Positions 34,067-43,884 of a stretch of DNA of 59,325 nt are shown here, piece after piece. The DNA comes from Chloroflexota bacterium (GTDB lineage Bacteria; Chloroflexota; Anaerolineae; Promineifilales; Promineifilaceae): positions 1 through 59,325 of the forward strand of contig JAKEFB010000235.1 in the NCBI GenBank assembly GCA_022616275.1. The letters are read 5' to 3'. A program made the position numbers and the translations under genes. Under the pieces are notes generated by a model. It searched no databases, was not told the DNA's origin, and saw only the letters and a program-made list of their open reading frames with translations. Position 1 is the first letter of the stretch, and each line of letters starts with the position of its first letter.

Positions 34067-37000
34067 ATGATGAGTCGTACAACGTCTGGAAGAGTGACCG
34101 GATCCTTTTCCTCCATACGCGCCCGGATTCTCCTGGGCTCTGTGCTCTTGCTTGGCCTGGCGCTGGGTGGGACAGCTATCGGCTATTTGAGTCTGCGCAA
34201 CGCTCACCAAAATACGCAAAACACCCTGCAACAAGCATACCGCATTCGCGAACTTAGCCTGACGATTGACAACGAATTTTTGTTGGCCCGCGCCAGCGAA
34301 ACCGCTTTTCTGAGCACCTGGCGCACCGTGGGGTTTGAAGCAGCGTCGGCCGAGCACGTCAGTGCTAACGAGGAGCACCTGAACCGGGCCCAAGTTGCGT
34401 TAGACACTATTGAGGAGCTGGGTAACACGATTACACCGGACATAGAGCCCCTGAATCATCTCCGGGAGGACGTGGCCGAATTACGGCCGTTACTAGACGA
34501 GTATAAAGAGGCCTTCCAAACCACCGTAGACAGCGTGGCCTCTCGGGCCGCCATGTCTGGCCAGGAGGACGTTCTCCAGCAAACGCTGGATGACCTGGCC
34601 AACAAGACGGCCACCCTCAGCAACCCGGAGCTTTACCAGCTCACCTTGCAAATTCGCGCCAACGAACAGGCCTTTTTCAATACCGGCCAGCAGGAATACG
34701 CCGACAATATTCGCCTGCTGTTAGACCGTTTCAAGAGCAACGTCGCCGCCAGTGAACCGGGTGACCTGGTTGCCGATGGTCAACAGTTATCCGCCCAGGA
34801 ACTGACTGGCCAGGCTGATTCTTATTTCGCTACCTTTAATGAACTGGTGGCCCTGGAACAGGAATTTGACGTCAACGTCGCTCTATTCCGTGAAGTCACT
34901 GCGGAAATTAACGCGCTGACCGAGCACATGGGCGAGGACAGTAACGAAAGCCTGGCATTGATAACCGCCCGGCTGGAAACTACGCGTAATCGTAACCTGA
35001 TTCTTGTTGGCGCCGTTACCCTGCTGCTATTGGGCCTGGGCCCTCTGGCAGTCTTGTTCTACTCCGGCCGCATTATCCAACGGCTGACCAGGCTCAGCCA
35101 GGCAGCTCGCGAAATCGGCCAGGGCAACCTTGCCTATCCCATTGAAGGGGGCGGCCCGGATGAGTTGGCCGTGCTGGCCCAAACCTTTCGGGATATGGCC
35201 GGCCAGTTGCACACCCTGGTGGGCTCTCTGGAAGCCCAGGTCACCGGCCGGACCCGCGACCTGGCGCTGGCGGCCGAAATCGGCCGCGGCCTTTCGCGGG
35301 TGCGAGATCTGGAACAATTAATGGCTGAAACCGTAGAGCTTGTCCGTTCTCGCTTTGACCTTTACTACACCCAGATTTACCTGGCCGACGCTACCGGCCG
35401 CAACCTGACGCTGCGGGCCGGGACGGGTCTGGTGGGAGCCGAACTGGCGCGGCGTGGTCACCGGTTGGCAATTAGCGCTGGCTCTATTAACGGCGTGGCT
35501 GCCCTGGAGCGGCAGATTGTCGTCGTGGAAGACACAACCACCAGCGACATTTTCCGGCCTAACCCGCTCCTGCCCGACACCCGCTCCGAAATGGCCATCC
35601 CTCTGCTGGTTGGCGAGCACGTCGTCGGTGTACTGGATCTACAAAGTGACGAACCAGGTGTCTTCTCAACAGAAAGCGTGCCTGCTTTCGAGGCTCTGGC
35701 TGGCCAGTTGGCGGTAGCGATTGAGAACGCCCGCCTGTTCTCGGAAACAATCCAGGCCCGGAGCGCGCTGGAAGCCCAGGCTCGCCGCCTGGCCTATGGT
35801 GGCTGGGAGGCGTATCTGAACGCCATCGAGCGGGGTGAACACCTGGGCTACAGCTATGACCGGCAAACGGTTGCCCTTCTGGAGAAACCCTTGGCCCCGG
35901 CTGCCGGAAGCAATGCCCTGTCAGTCCCAATAGCAGTGGCCGGGGCTCAAATTGGTCTGATCCAGGTCCAGGGCCAGGAAGGCCACTATTGGACTGAAGA
36001 GGAGTCTCAGGTGGTAACGGCCGTGGCCCGGCAAGTGGCCCAACAGGTAGAAAACCTGCGGTTGCTGGCTGAAGCTGACCGCTTCCGCAGCGAGGCTGAA
36101 CAGGCTACCCGGCAGTTGACGCGCGAAGGGTGGACCGATTACTTACACACTCAGGGGCAGTCGGAGAGTGGTTATCTCTACAATATGAACCAGGTTCAGC
36201 CGCTGCCGGCTGAAACCAACGGCCGGCAAGACGCCCAACCGGCTATCACTCAGCCACTATCGGTGCGCGGCGAACCGGTAGGCCAGGTTGAAGTGGCAGG
36301 TATTGAGGACCCGGAGGTGGCTGACCTGGTGGCGGCTGTGACCGAGCGCTTGGGCGCTCACCTGGAAAACCTCCGCTTGTCGGAAGAAACGACCAGAGCC
36401 TTGCGGCAGACCCAGGCGCTGTATAATGCCAGCCGGGCCTTGCTTGGTTACGAAAACCTGGCCGACCTGCTACAGGCAGTTGTAGACAGCGCCGTGGAAG
36501 CGCTCCCGGCCGACCGCGTCACCCTCACTACGCTGGACACGGAACGCGAACAGGTGATCAATTGGGTGTGGGGAGGCGCGGTTGAGCATCGGGATCAGGT
36601 GTCCTACAGCGAACTGATGGAGGGCTTAACCGGTTGGGTGCTACAGGAACACCGGCCGGCCCTTTCCTTAAAAGGTGTGCCTGATCTCCGCGAAGGCTCA
36701 AAGATCCGGAAACGACGGCAGAAGTCGAACTCCGGCTCCGTTATCGTCGTTCCTCTCCGTTATCGTGACGAATTCCTGGGCACGATGACTGCCATTAACC
36801 GGCCGGAGCAGCGGGATTTCATCGAGGAGGATGTGAACACTATGGTGGCCCTCGCCAACCAGGCGGCCACCGCCATTACCAACCTGCGCCTCTTTGAGCA
36901 AACGCAGCAGGCCCTGGCCGAAACCAGTAAGCGGGCCGAAGAGCTGTCGGTCATTAACCAGGTGATTCAGGCTGTTTCCCAGCAGTTGGAACTGGACCAA

Positions 37001-40000
37001 CTACTGGAAACCGTTTACCAGCAGGTGAAGCGTATTATGCCGGCCGACGCCTTTATCGTGGGGCTGTATGATGTCGAGCAGGACCTCATCAGCTACCCGT
37101 TGATTTACGACGAGGGCATCCGTTACCAGGAACCCCCTACCCCACCGACGCGTGACAGTAAAATATTTGAAGTGATTCAAAAGGGACAGCCCTATTTGCG
37201 GCATCGCACCCGCGAGGAAATGACCCAGAACCCTGACCAGGATGACTCCACGGCCCTGGGCAACGCCAGCAAGGTATCTCTTTCGATGCTGTTCGTTCCC
37301 TTGCAAACGGGAACTCAAAAGCTAGGCGTCCTCTCCATTCAGAGCTACAAGTACGATGCCTACACCGAAGCTGATTTGACCCTGCTGGGCGGGATTGCTA
37401 ACCACGTCGCCATTGCCTTAAACAACGCTCAGTTGTTTCATCAGACCCAGGCCGCGCTGGCCGAGACGGAAGAGCAGGCGCTGCGCCTGGGGTTGCTGAA
37501 TGAGCTAGGCCAGGCCCTGACGGCCGCCAACAACCTGGAGAGTGTTTACCGGGTGGCCAGCCAGCGAACGCACCAGATCGTCCAGTCGGACAGGACCAAC
37601 ATTACCCTGTTAAACCCTTCTGGTACTCATTACACCATCGTGGCTCATGGTGGTGAGAAGAGCACGACAAAAGTGGGCGACACCATACCGGTAGCCGGCT
37701 CGACGATAGAAACTGCCGCCAGGGAGGCCCGGGTGGTGGTGGTGAACCAGGCCCAAGATAGCCATATGCCGGGTATTCTCTCCTTTATGGTTGCCCCCTT
37801 GCTGGCCGGCGGCCGGGTTATTGGCACATTGAACGTCGGCAACAAAAAAGCCAATAGTTTTACCACTCGCGACGAACGCTTACTGTTCCAGGTGGCTTCG
37901 CTCCTGGCCTCCACCATTGAAAGCCGGCAGCTTTTCGCCCAGACACAGGAAAGGGCCGAAGAGCTGGCGGTAATCAACCGTGTGGCTCAAACAGTGTCGC
38001 AACAGATCGAGCCCAAGCAATTGCTGGAAGCGGTTTACGAACAAATCCAGCGCATCATGCCGGCCGACGCGTTCTTTGTCGGCATCTACAACGACGCTAC
38101 CGGCTTCATTAGCTATCCCCTTATTTACGATGACGGCCAGCGGTACGAAAATACGCCAGATGTTTTGCCTCTCGGAAGCGTCACACACGAGGTCATAGTA
38201 TACGGCCGGCCAGCCATTTTAAACCGCACACCCGAAGAAGTGGCCGCGTTACAAGTTCAGAAACCGGACACGACGCTTGGCGACCAGGAGAAAATCTCTG
38301 CCTCGTTGCTTTACGTTCCCCTCCAGGTAGGCGTAGAAATCAGCGGCGTTCTTTCGATCCAGAGCTACCAGTACAATGCTTATGACCAGGCAGACGTGAC
38401 CCTATTGACCGGTATCGCCAACCACGTGGCTGTAGCCCTGGAAAATGCCCGCCTGTTCCAGCAAACCCAGGCAGCGTTGGCCGAAACAGAAGAGCGGGCC
38501 GAAGAACTGGCAGTCATCAACCGGGTGGCCCAATCTGTCTCTCAACAGTTGGACGAGGAACAATTGCTGGAGAGTGTGTACGAGCAGATCCAGCGTATCA
38601 TGTCGGCCGACGCCTTCTTTGTGGCTCTACACGATCCCAAGACTGACATCATTACTTATCCGTTGATGTACGACGAGGGGCAACGCTTTAACCAGTCGCC
38701 GACGACCATGTCGCCTAGAGGCCAGGTTTCCCAGGTCATTCGATCTGGCGAACTTATCCTGGTTCTACGTACGGCGGAAGAGGTGGCCAGGGTAGAAAAA
38801 GAGCGTGACCTCACCTTCCTGGGCAACGTCGAACGTGTGTCGGCTTCACTGCTCTACGTTCCGTTACGTATCGGCGCGCGGACGTTTGGTGTCCTTTCGG
38901 TCCAAAGCTACAGCCTCAATGCTTACGACCAGGCCGACGTGGCCCTGTTATCCGGCATCGCCAACCACGTGGCTGTAGCCCTGGAGAACGCCCGCCTGTT
39001 CCAGCAGACCCAGGTGACGCTGGCCGAAACGGCCGTTCTCTACCAGGCCAGCGCCGAGTTGAATGCCGCCCAAAGTTACGACGATGTCCTGGACGTTTTA
39101 CGCCGGCATACGATCGCCGGCCAGGCCGTCAGCAACGTCAGTGTGATGTTCTTCAACCACCCCTGGACGGAGGGTAACTCACCTGATTGGGCTGACGTGC
39201 TGGCCTATTGGGACGCAGTCCCCTCCGACAGCCTCAAGCTACGTTATCCCCTGAAAGATTATCCCTCGGCCCTGGAGATTCTCCATCCTGAAGAGCCGAC
39301 GATTATTGATGATATCGTCCAGGACCCCAGGCTAGACGAACGGTTGCGGAACCTATACGTACGGGGTTTGGGGGCAACCAGCACGATCTTTGTGCCCATG
39401 GTCGTGGCCGGCCAGTGGATTGGCTACGTTAACGCTATTTATCCTCAAAAGCCGGAACTATCGGACGAGGCTATTCGCCGCCTGACCACGCTGGCCCGGC
39501 AGGCGGCCGTGGCCGTGCAAGGTCTGCGCAACCTCACTCTGGCTGAACACCGGGCCCAGGAAGCGCAGCGCCGGAGCGAGGAGTTGGCCGTTCTTAACGA
39601 AATGGGCCGGCAACTCACTGCCCTGGTGGACGTGGATGCCGTCGTTGAGAGCATTTACCAGTTCACGGCCCGGCTCATGGATGCGACTAACTTCTACGTT
39701 GCCTTTTACGACCACAAGCGAGACGAGATCAGCTTTGCGCTGGACATTATTGGTGAACGGGTCCGCTGGCACTCGGGCAAACGCCGCGCCGGGCAGGGGC
39801 TAACCGAATACCTTATTCGTTCTCGCCGGCCGCTGCTCCTGGAAAAAGAGGTGGACCTCCGGCTGGCGGAGCTGGGCATACAGATGATTGGACCGCCGGC
39901 CGAATCGTGGTTAGGAGTGCCAATGATCGCCGGCAATCAGGTCATTGGCGTCATTGGCGTGCAGAGTTACACGGCACCGCTCACTTATAACGAGCACCAC

Positions 40001-40759
40001 CTTGAATTGCTGACGGCTGTGGCCAGCCAGGCAGCCATTGCCATTGAAAACGCCCGGCTATTTGGACAAACGCAAACTCGCGCCGAAGAACTGGCTGTTT
40101 TGAACGAGATGAGCCGCGAACTGACAGCGTCTCTGGAGGTGAACACCATTATTAATCACGTTTACAATTACGCGTCGCGGCTCATGGACACGACCAACTT
40201 CTACATTGCCCTGTATGACGCAGACAGCAGCTTGATTAGCTTCCCCATAGCCACCCAAGAAGGCCAGCGGGTCAACTGGCGTTCACGTCCTTTCGGCGAA
40301 GGTATGACGGAGTACTTAGTAAAGAGCCGCAAACCTTTGTTGATTACCGAGAAGGTAGAGGAACGGCTAAAGGAGTTGGGGCTCGCCTCCATCGGGATGC
40401 AAGCTGAATCCTGGGCCGGGACACCAATGCTCTTTGGCGAACAGGTGATTGGCGCCATTGCCATTCAGCACCCCCAGCCGCACCTGTACGACGAACACCA
40501 TATTGAGCTGCTCAACGCAGTGGCCAGCCAGGCGGTTATTGCTCTGGAGAATGCGCGCCTGTTTACCCAGGTGCAGGCCCGCGCTCGTCGCGAGCGCATC
40601 CTGCGCGAGGTAACCGCCAGAGTCCGCAGCGCCACGGACGTGGACACTATTATGCGAACGGCCGTGCAGGAAGTGGGCCAGGCCCTGGGGCGGCAAACCT
40701 TTGTTTACCTGGGTGACGGGGAACCCGCCCCATCCTCACAACAGGTAAAGGGAAGTTAA
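34067..40759 (+). CDS. Giant membrane multi-GAF sensor protein (2230 aa), no kinase domain
   Basis: This is a 2230-residue protein. A membrane helix lies at about residues 23-45, followed by a helical extracellular sensor (about 46-310). A second membrane helix and HAMP occupy about 315-390. I count nine clear GAF domains beginning at about residues 400, 785, 962, 1143, 1302, 1483, 1658, 1842 and 2011, plus two shorter GAF-like segments near 580-665 and 690-775. The tail (ILREVTARVRSATDVDTIMR) matches those of the two smaller sensors. The fifth and sixth clear GAFs (1302 and 1483) and the last two (1842 and 2011) are near-duplicates, a sign of recent tandem expansion. There is no HisKA or HATPase, yet the next gene (one base away) is a kinase, so the two very likely act together. 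Its ligands are unknown. Confidence 0.88.
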   Translation: MMSRTTSGRVTGSFSSIRARILLGSVLLLGLALGGTAIGYLSLRNAHQNTQNTLQQAYRIRELSLTIDNEFLLARASETAFLSTWRTVGFEAASAEHVSANEEHLNRAQVALDTIEELGNTITPDIEPLNHLREDVAELRPLLDEYKEAFQTTVDSVASRAAMSGQEDVLQQTLDDLANKTATLSNPELYQLTLQIRANEQAFFNTGQQEYADNIRLLLDRFKSNVAASEPGDLVADGQQLSAQELTGQADSYFATFNELVALEQEFDVNVALFREVTAEINALTEHMGEDSNESLALITARLETTRNRNLILVGAVTLLLLGLGPLAVLFYSGRIIQRLTRLSQAAREIGQGNLAYPIEGGGPDELAVLAQTFRDMAGQLHTLVGSLEAQVTGRTRDLALAAEIGRGLSRVRDLEQLMAETVELVRSRFDLYYTQIYLADATGRNLTLRAGTGLVGAELARRGHRLAISAGSINGVAALERQIVVVEDTTTSDIFRPNPLLPDTRSEMAIPLLVGEHVVGVLDLQSDEPGVFSTESVPAFEALAGQLAVAIENARLFSETIQARSALEAQARRLAYGGWEAYLNAIERGEHLGYSYDRQTVALLEKPLAPAAGSNALSVPIAVAGAQIGLIQVQGQEGHYWTEEESQVVTAVARQVAQQVENLRLLAEADRFRSEAEQATRQLTREGWTDYLHTQGQSESGYLYNMNQVQPLPAETNGRQDAQPAITQPLSVRGEPVGQVEVAGIEDPEVADLVAAVTERLGAHLENLRLSEETTRALRQTQALYNASRALLGYENLADLLQAVVDSAVEALPADRVTLTTLDTEREQVINWVWGGAVEHRDQVSYSELMEGLTGWVLQEHRPALSLKGVPDLREGSKIRKRRQKSNSGSVIVVPLRYRDEFLGTMTAINRPEQRDFIEEDVNTMVALANQAATAITNLRLFEQTQQALAETSKRAEELSVINQVIQAVSQQLELDQLLETVYQQVKRIMPADAFIVGLYDVEQDLISYPLIYDEGIRYQEPPTPPTRDSKIFEVIQKGQPYLRHRTREEMTQNPDQDDSTALGNASKVSLSMLFVPLQTGTQKLGVLSIQSYKYDAYTEADLTLLGGIANHVAIALNNAQLFHQTQAALAETEEQALRLGLLNELGQALTAANNLESVYRVASQRTHQIVQSDRTNITLLNPSGTHYTIVAHGGEKSTTKVGDTIPVAGSTIETAAREARVVVVNQAQDSHMPGILSFMVAPLLAGGRVIGTLNVGNKKANSFTTRDERLLFQVASLLASTIESRQLFAQTQERAEELAVINRVAQTVSQQIEPKQLLEAVYEQIQRIMPADAFFVGIYNDATGFISYPLIYDDGQRYENTPDVLPLGSVTHEVIVYGRPAILNRTPEEVAALQVQKPDTTLGDQEKISASLLYVPLQVGVEISGVLSIQSYQYNAYDQADVTLLTGIANHVAVALENARLFQQTQAALAETEERAEELAVINRVAQSVSQQLDEEQLLESVYEQIQRIMSADAFFVALHDPKTDIITYPLMYDEGQRFNQSPTTMSPRGQVSQVIRSGELILVLRTAEEVARVEKERDLTFLGNVERVSASLLYVPLRIGARTFGVLSVQSYSLNAYDQADVALLSGIANHVAVALENARLFQQTQVTLAETAVLYQASAELNAAQSYDDVLDVLRRHTIAGQAVSNVSVMFFNHPWTEGNSPDWADVLAYWDAVPSDSLKLRYPLKDYPSALEILHPEEPTIIDDIVQDPRLDERLRNLYVRGLGATSTIFVPMVVAGQWIGYVNAIYPQKPELSDEAIRRLTTLARQAAVAVQGLRNLTLAEHRAQEAQRRSEELAVLNEMGRQLTALVDVDAVVESIYQFTARLMDATNFYVAFYDHKRDEISFALDIIGERVRWHSGKRRAGQGLTEYLIRSRRPLLLEKEVDLRLAELGIQMIGPPAESWLGVPMIAGNQVIGVIGVQSYTAPLTYNEHHLELLTAVASQAAIAIENARLFGQTQTRAEELAVLNEMSRELTASLEVNTIINHVYNYASRLMDTTNFYIALYDADSSLISFPIATQEGQRVNWRSRPFGEGMTEYLVKSRKPLLITEKVEERLKELGLASIGMQAESWAGTPMLFGEQVIGAIAIQHPQPHLYDEHHIELLNAVASQAVIALENARLFTQVQARARRERILREVTARVRSATDVDTIMRTAVQEVGQALGRQTFVYLGDGEPAPSSQQVKGS

Positions 40760-40760
40760 C

Positions 40761-43418
40761 ATGAGTGCGACAGACGAACCATTGCCAATCACTGACCCGG
40801 GCGACAGGGACGTTACCTGGCAAGGAAGTGAAGAACGGTATCGCGCCGTCCTCGAAAATATCCAGGATGGTTACTACGAAGTAGACCTGGGCGGCCACTA
40901 TACGTTCTTCAACGAGGCCCTATGTGACATCTTCGGCTACAGCCGGGAAGAGCTGCTGGGCATGAGTTACAAACAAAGGGTAGACGAGGCCACGGCCGAA
41001 GATATGTACCGTTGTTTCAACCAGGTCTATAAGACGGGTGCGGCAGTTAAAAGCTACGAATACCAATTCACTCACGGGGATGGAAGCCAGCGAACCATTC
41101 AAATTTCGGTCGCTCCCATCCGGGATAGGGACAACAACGTGGTGGGGTTCCGGGGTCTGGGCCGCGACGTTACGGAAAGCAAGCTGGCCCAGTTGGCGCT
41201 GCTGGCCAGTGAGGAACGCTACCGTCTTTTGCTTGAACAGCGCCGGCGTGAAATCCGGCTGGCCGCACAGGTGGCCCAGGAAATTGCCACTGCGGCCAAC
41301 CTGAATGAGTTGTACAAACGGGTAGTGACCCAGGTGAAGGAACAATTCGGTTATTACCACGCCCAATTGCTACGCTATGACCCGGCCATTGATGCCGTGG
41401 TCCTCATTGCCGGCTACGGTGAGACAGGGGCCAGGATGCTGGCGGCTGGCCACAAGGCTCCAATGCGGACCGGTCTAATCGGCGTGGCCGCCAGCACCGG
41501 CCAGTCGGTGCTGCGGCCAGACGTGGCCGGCGACCCCCAATGGCAATCTAATCCCTTATTGCCCGAGACGCGGGGGGAGCTGGCCGTACCGATCAAGCTG
41601 GGGGAGCAGGTCCTGGGGGTACTGGACGTACAAAGCGACACGGCCGGGGCGTTGACGGCCGACGACCAACTGGCGCTGGAAGGTCTGTGCGGCCAGATTG
41701 CCGTGGCCATTGAAAGTACCCGGTTACGCCAGGAAATGGCCGACCGCCTCCGCGAATTGGACCAGCTCCATCGCATTTTGAGCCGCGAAGGGTGGCAATC
41801 TTTCCGGGCCACTCACGCCAAAAGCGCCCAGGGTTATCTGTTTGACCGTGCCTCAGTCCAGCCAGTGGGCTCAGAGGAGCAGCCACCCAGTGGCAATGGC
41901 CATTCTCAACCACAAGAGGAGTCAGTACGCTCTGTAGCAGCGGAAAATGCTATTACCACGCCCATGACGGTGCGTGGGGAAGTGATTGGCGCGTTGGGGA
42001 TCGAAGACGACCCGGCTAATCCGCTCTCGCCCGAAGACCAGGAACTGCTGGCTTCTATCTCTGTCCAGGTCGCTGAGGCCTTGGAAGGCGCCCGGCTGTT
42101 GGAACAAATCCAGCGACGTGCTTCGGAGCTAGAAACTGTGGCCCGGGTGAGTGCAGTCGCTTCGACCATTTTGGACGCGTCCAGGCTGTTGCAAACAGTA
42201 GTAGATCTGACGAAGGAACGGTTCGACCTCTATCACGTTTCTATTTTCTTGTTTAACGAAGAAGATCTGCGCCTGGAACTGGCGGCCGGCAGCGGCGAAA
42301 TCGGCAAGTTGATCCAGATAGAAAATCCGGTCCTGCCCTTGCATCTGCCCAAGTCCATTATTTCCCGGGCCGGGCGAACCCGGCAGGCCATCGTCGTGAA
42401 CGATGTACGCGCAGCCCCAGACTATATGGAACACCCCTTGCTATCGCAAACACGCTCGGAGTTGGCCATTCCTCTTGTTGTCGGCGACCAACTCCTTGGC
42501 GTGTTGGATGTGCAATCAGAGATGATCAACCGCTTTACTGAGGACGACGTACGGGTCCAAAGCACGCTGGCGGCCCAGGTAGCCGTTGCCCTGCAAAATG
42601 CTTATCTGTACGCCGAACAGTTGGCCGCGGCCGAGCGGCTGCGCGAGGTAGACCGGCTTAAGTCGGAGTTCCTGGCCAGCATGAGCCACGAACTGCGTAC
42701 GCCGCTCAACTCCATTATCGGCTTTGCCGACGTGATCCTGGAAGGCATTGACGGCCCCTTGACTGAACGGATGGAAGAGGACGTTACCCTGATTCGCGAC
42801 AGCGGCCGCCATTTGCGGGAGCTGATCGGCCACATTCTGGATATGTCTAAAATTGAAGCCGGCATGATGGAGCTGCGTTACGAACAGGTCAACGTGCAGC
42901 AGGTGGCCCGGGAAATTATTGCCAACGCCCGATCGCTGGCGTTGGATAAAGATATTACAGTCCGGCTAGAAATTGATCCGGATGTGGAAACCGTGGAAGC
43001 CGACCGCACCCGGTTGACGCAGGTGTTGTTCAACCTGATCAGCAACGCTATCAAATTCACCGAAAAAGGCTCGGTCACCCTGGTCATCGGCCAGAAAAAT
43101 GACCAGTTGTTGGTGTCAGTAATAGATACGGGTATTGGCATCCGCAAAGAGGACGTTCCTATTATCTTTGAACAGTTCCGCCAGATTGACGGTAGCCTTA
43201 CCCGCCGGCATGGCGGCACAGGGCTGGGACTACCTATTAGTAGAAGCTTGGTGGAATTGCACGGCGGAGAAATGTGGGTGGAAAGCGAGCCGGACATCGG
43301 CAGCACTTTCTCGTTTTCTATTCCAGTGCAAAAAGCGGCTAAGAAAGGGGATACCGGCCCCCTGGCCCGTAGAGGGCATACCGGCCCGCTTCGCCCCCTA
43401 CCCGGCCAGTCTCACTAA
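40761..43418 (+). CDS. Soluble hybrid-free sensor histidine kinase: PAS-GAF-GAF-like-GAF-HisKA-HATPase
   Basis: This 885-residue cytoplasmic kinase has a PAS domain at about residues 22-145 (with GYYEVDLGGHYTFFNEALC). GAF domains lie at about 170-325 and 465-620, with a divergent GAF-like segment (340-455) of the type also seen in the giant protein. HisKA has MSHELRTPLNSIIGF with the phospho-acceptor His643. The ATPase has N-box LFNLISNAIKF near 757, G1 DTGIGI near 789 and G2 GGTGLGL near 818. It is the only kinase in the seven-gene cluster. It has no membrane segment and probably receives signals from the membrane GAF proteins. It starts one base after the giant gene and hands phosphate to the receiver encoded next. 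Confidence 0.93.
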   Translation: MSATDEPLPITDPGDRDVTWQGSEERYRAVLENIQDGYYEVDLGGHYTFFNEALCDIFGYSREELLGMSYKQRVDEATAEDMYRCFNQVYKTGAAVKSYEYQFTHGDGSQRTIQISVAPIRDRDNNVVGFRGLGRDVTESKLAQLALLASEERYRLLLEQRRREIRLAAQVAQEIATAANLNELYKRVVTQVKEQFGYYHAQLLRYDPAIDAVVLIAGYGETGARMLAAGHKAPMRTGLIGVAASTGQSVLRPDVAGDPQWQSNPLLPETRGELAVPIKLGEQVLGVLDVQSDTAGALTADDQLALEGLCGQIAVAIESTRLRQEMADRLRELDQLHRILSREGWQSFRATHAKSAQGYLFDRASVQPVGSEEQPPSGNGHSQPQEESVRSVAAENAITTPMTVRGEVIGALGIEDDPANPLSPEDQELLASISVQVAEALEGARLLEQIQRRASELETVARVSAVASTILDASRLLQTVVDLTKERFDLYHVSIFLFNEEDLRLELAAGSGEIGKLIQIENPVLPLHLPKSIISRAGRTRQAIVVNDVRAAPDYMEHPLLSQTRSELAIPLVVGDQLLGVLDVQSEMINRFTEDDVRVQSTLAAQVAVALQNAYLYAEQLAAAERLREVDRLKSEFLASMSHELRTPLNSIIGFADVILEGIDGPLTERMEEDVTLIRDSGRHLRELIGHILDMSKIEAGMMELRYEQVNVQQVAREIIANARSLALDKDITVRLEIDPDVETVEADRTRLTQVLFNLISNAIKFTEKGSVTLVIGQKNDQLLVSVIDTGIGIRKEDVPIIFEQFRQIDGSLTRRHGGTGLGLPISRSLVELHGGEMWVESEPDIGSTFSFSIPVQKAAKKGDTGPLARRGHTGPLRPLPGQSH

Positions 43419-43439
43419 AGTCGTGAATAAATGGTAGCT

Positions 43440-43820
43440 ATGGCCAAAAAAGTTCTTGCGATTGAAGACAACACAACTAACATGGTCCTGATCTCTCGGA
43501 TCGTCGAAGCCGAGGGCCTTAAACTGCTGCAAGCCGAGGATGGACCAGGCGCGCTAGAACTATTATCCAGAGAAGTACCGGACCTCATTCTGCTGGATAT
43601 TAATATACCCGGTATCAACGGCCTTGACTTGGCCCGCCAGATTAAAGCAGACAACCGGCTGGCCCACATTCCACTCATTGCCACGACGGCCAACGTGCTG
43701 CTGGGCGATCGGGAGCGATGCCTGGAGGCCGGCTGTGACGATTACATGCCCAAACCCCTCGACATCCGCAAGCTGCGGGAGCTGATGCGGGATTACCTGA
43801 GCGGTACGAAGCAGATTTAG
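43440..43820 (+). CDS. Single-domain response regulator (DivK/CheY-like)
   Basis: This 126-residue stand-alone receiver carries the acidic pair in LAIEDN and the phospho-Asp in LILLDINIPGINGLDL. It has the conserved Thr in LIATTAN and the Lys in YMPKPL. There is no DNA-binding or enzymatic output domain. It is DivK-like in its TTNMVLISRI helix. Two ATGs are possible (43431 and 43440); I use the second, giving the usual MAKKVLAIEDN start. Neither has a strong Shine-Dalgarno. It follows the kinase and closes the operon at a strong hairpin. It probably passes phosphate to, or interacts with, a target outside the window. Confidence 0.92.
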   Translation: MAKKVLAIEDNTTNMVLISRIVEAEGLKLLQAEDGPGALELLSREVPDLILLDINIPGINGLDLARQIKADNRLAHIPLIATTANVLLGDRERCLEAGCDDYMPKPLDIRKLRELMRDYLSGTKQI

Positions 43821-43827
43821 TCAGCAA

Positions 43828-43880
43828 AACCCCCGCAGGTCTTTAGAGCACGATAGTTTGTGCCCCGACCTGCGGGGGTT
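43828..43880. terminator. Bidirectional terminator-like hairpin between convergent operons
   Basis: The arms AACCCCCGCAGGTC (43828-43841) and GACCTGCGGGGGTT (43867-43880) are perfect 14-base complements around a 25-base loop. It separates the receiver gene from the convergent methyltransferase gene that ends at 43885. There is no long T-run on either side. Confidence 0.75.
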
Positions 43881-43884
43881 CGTG

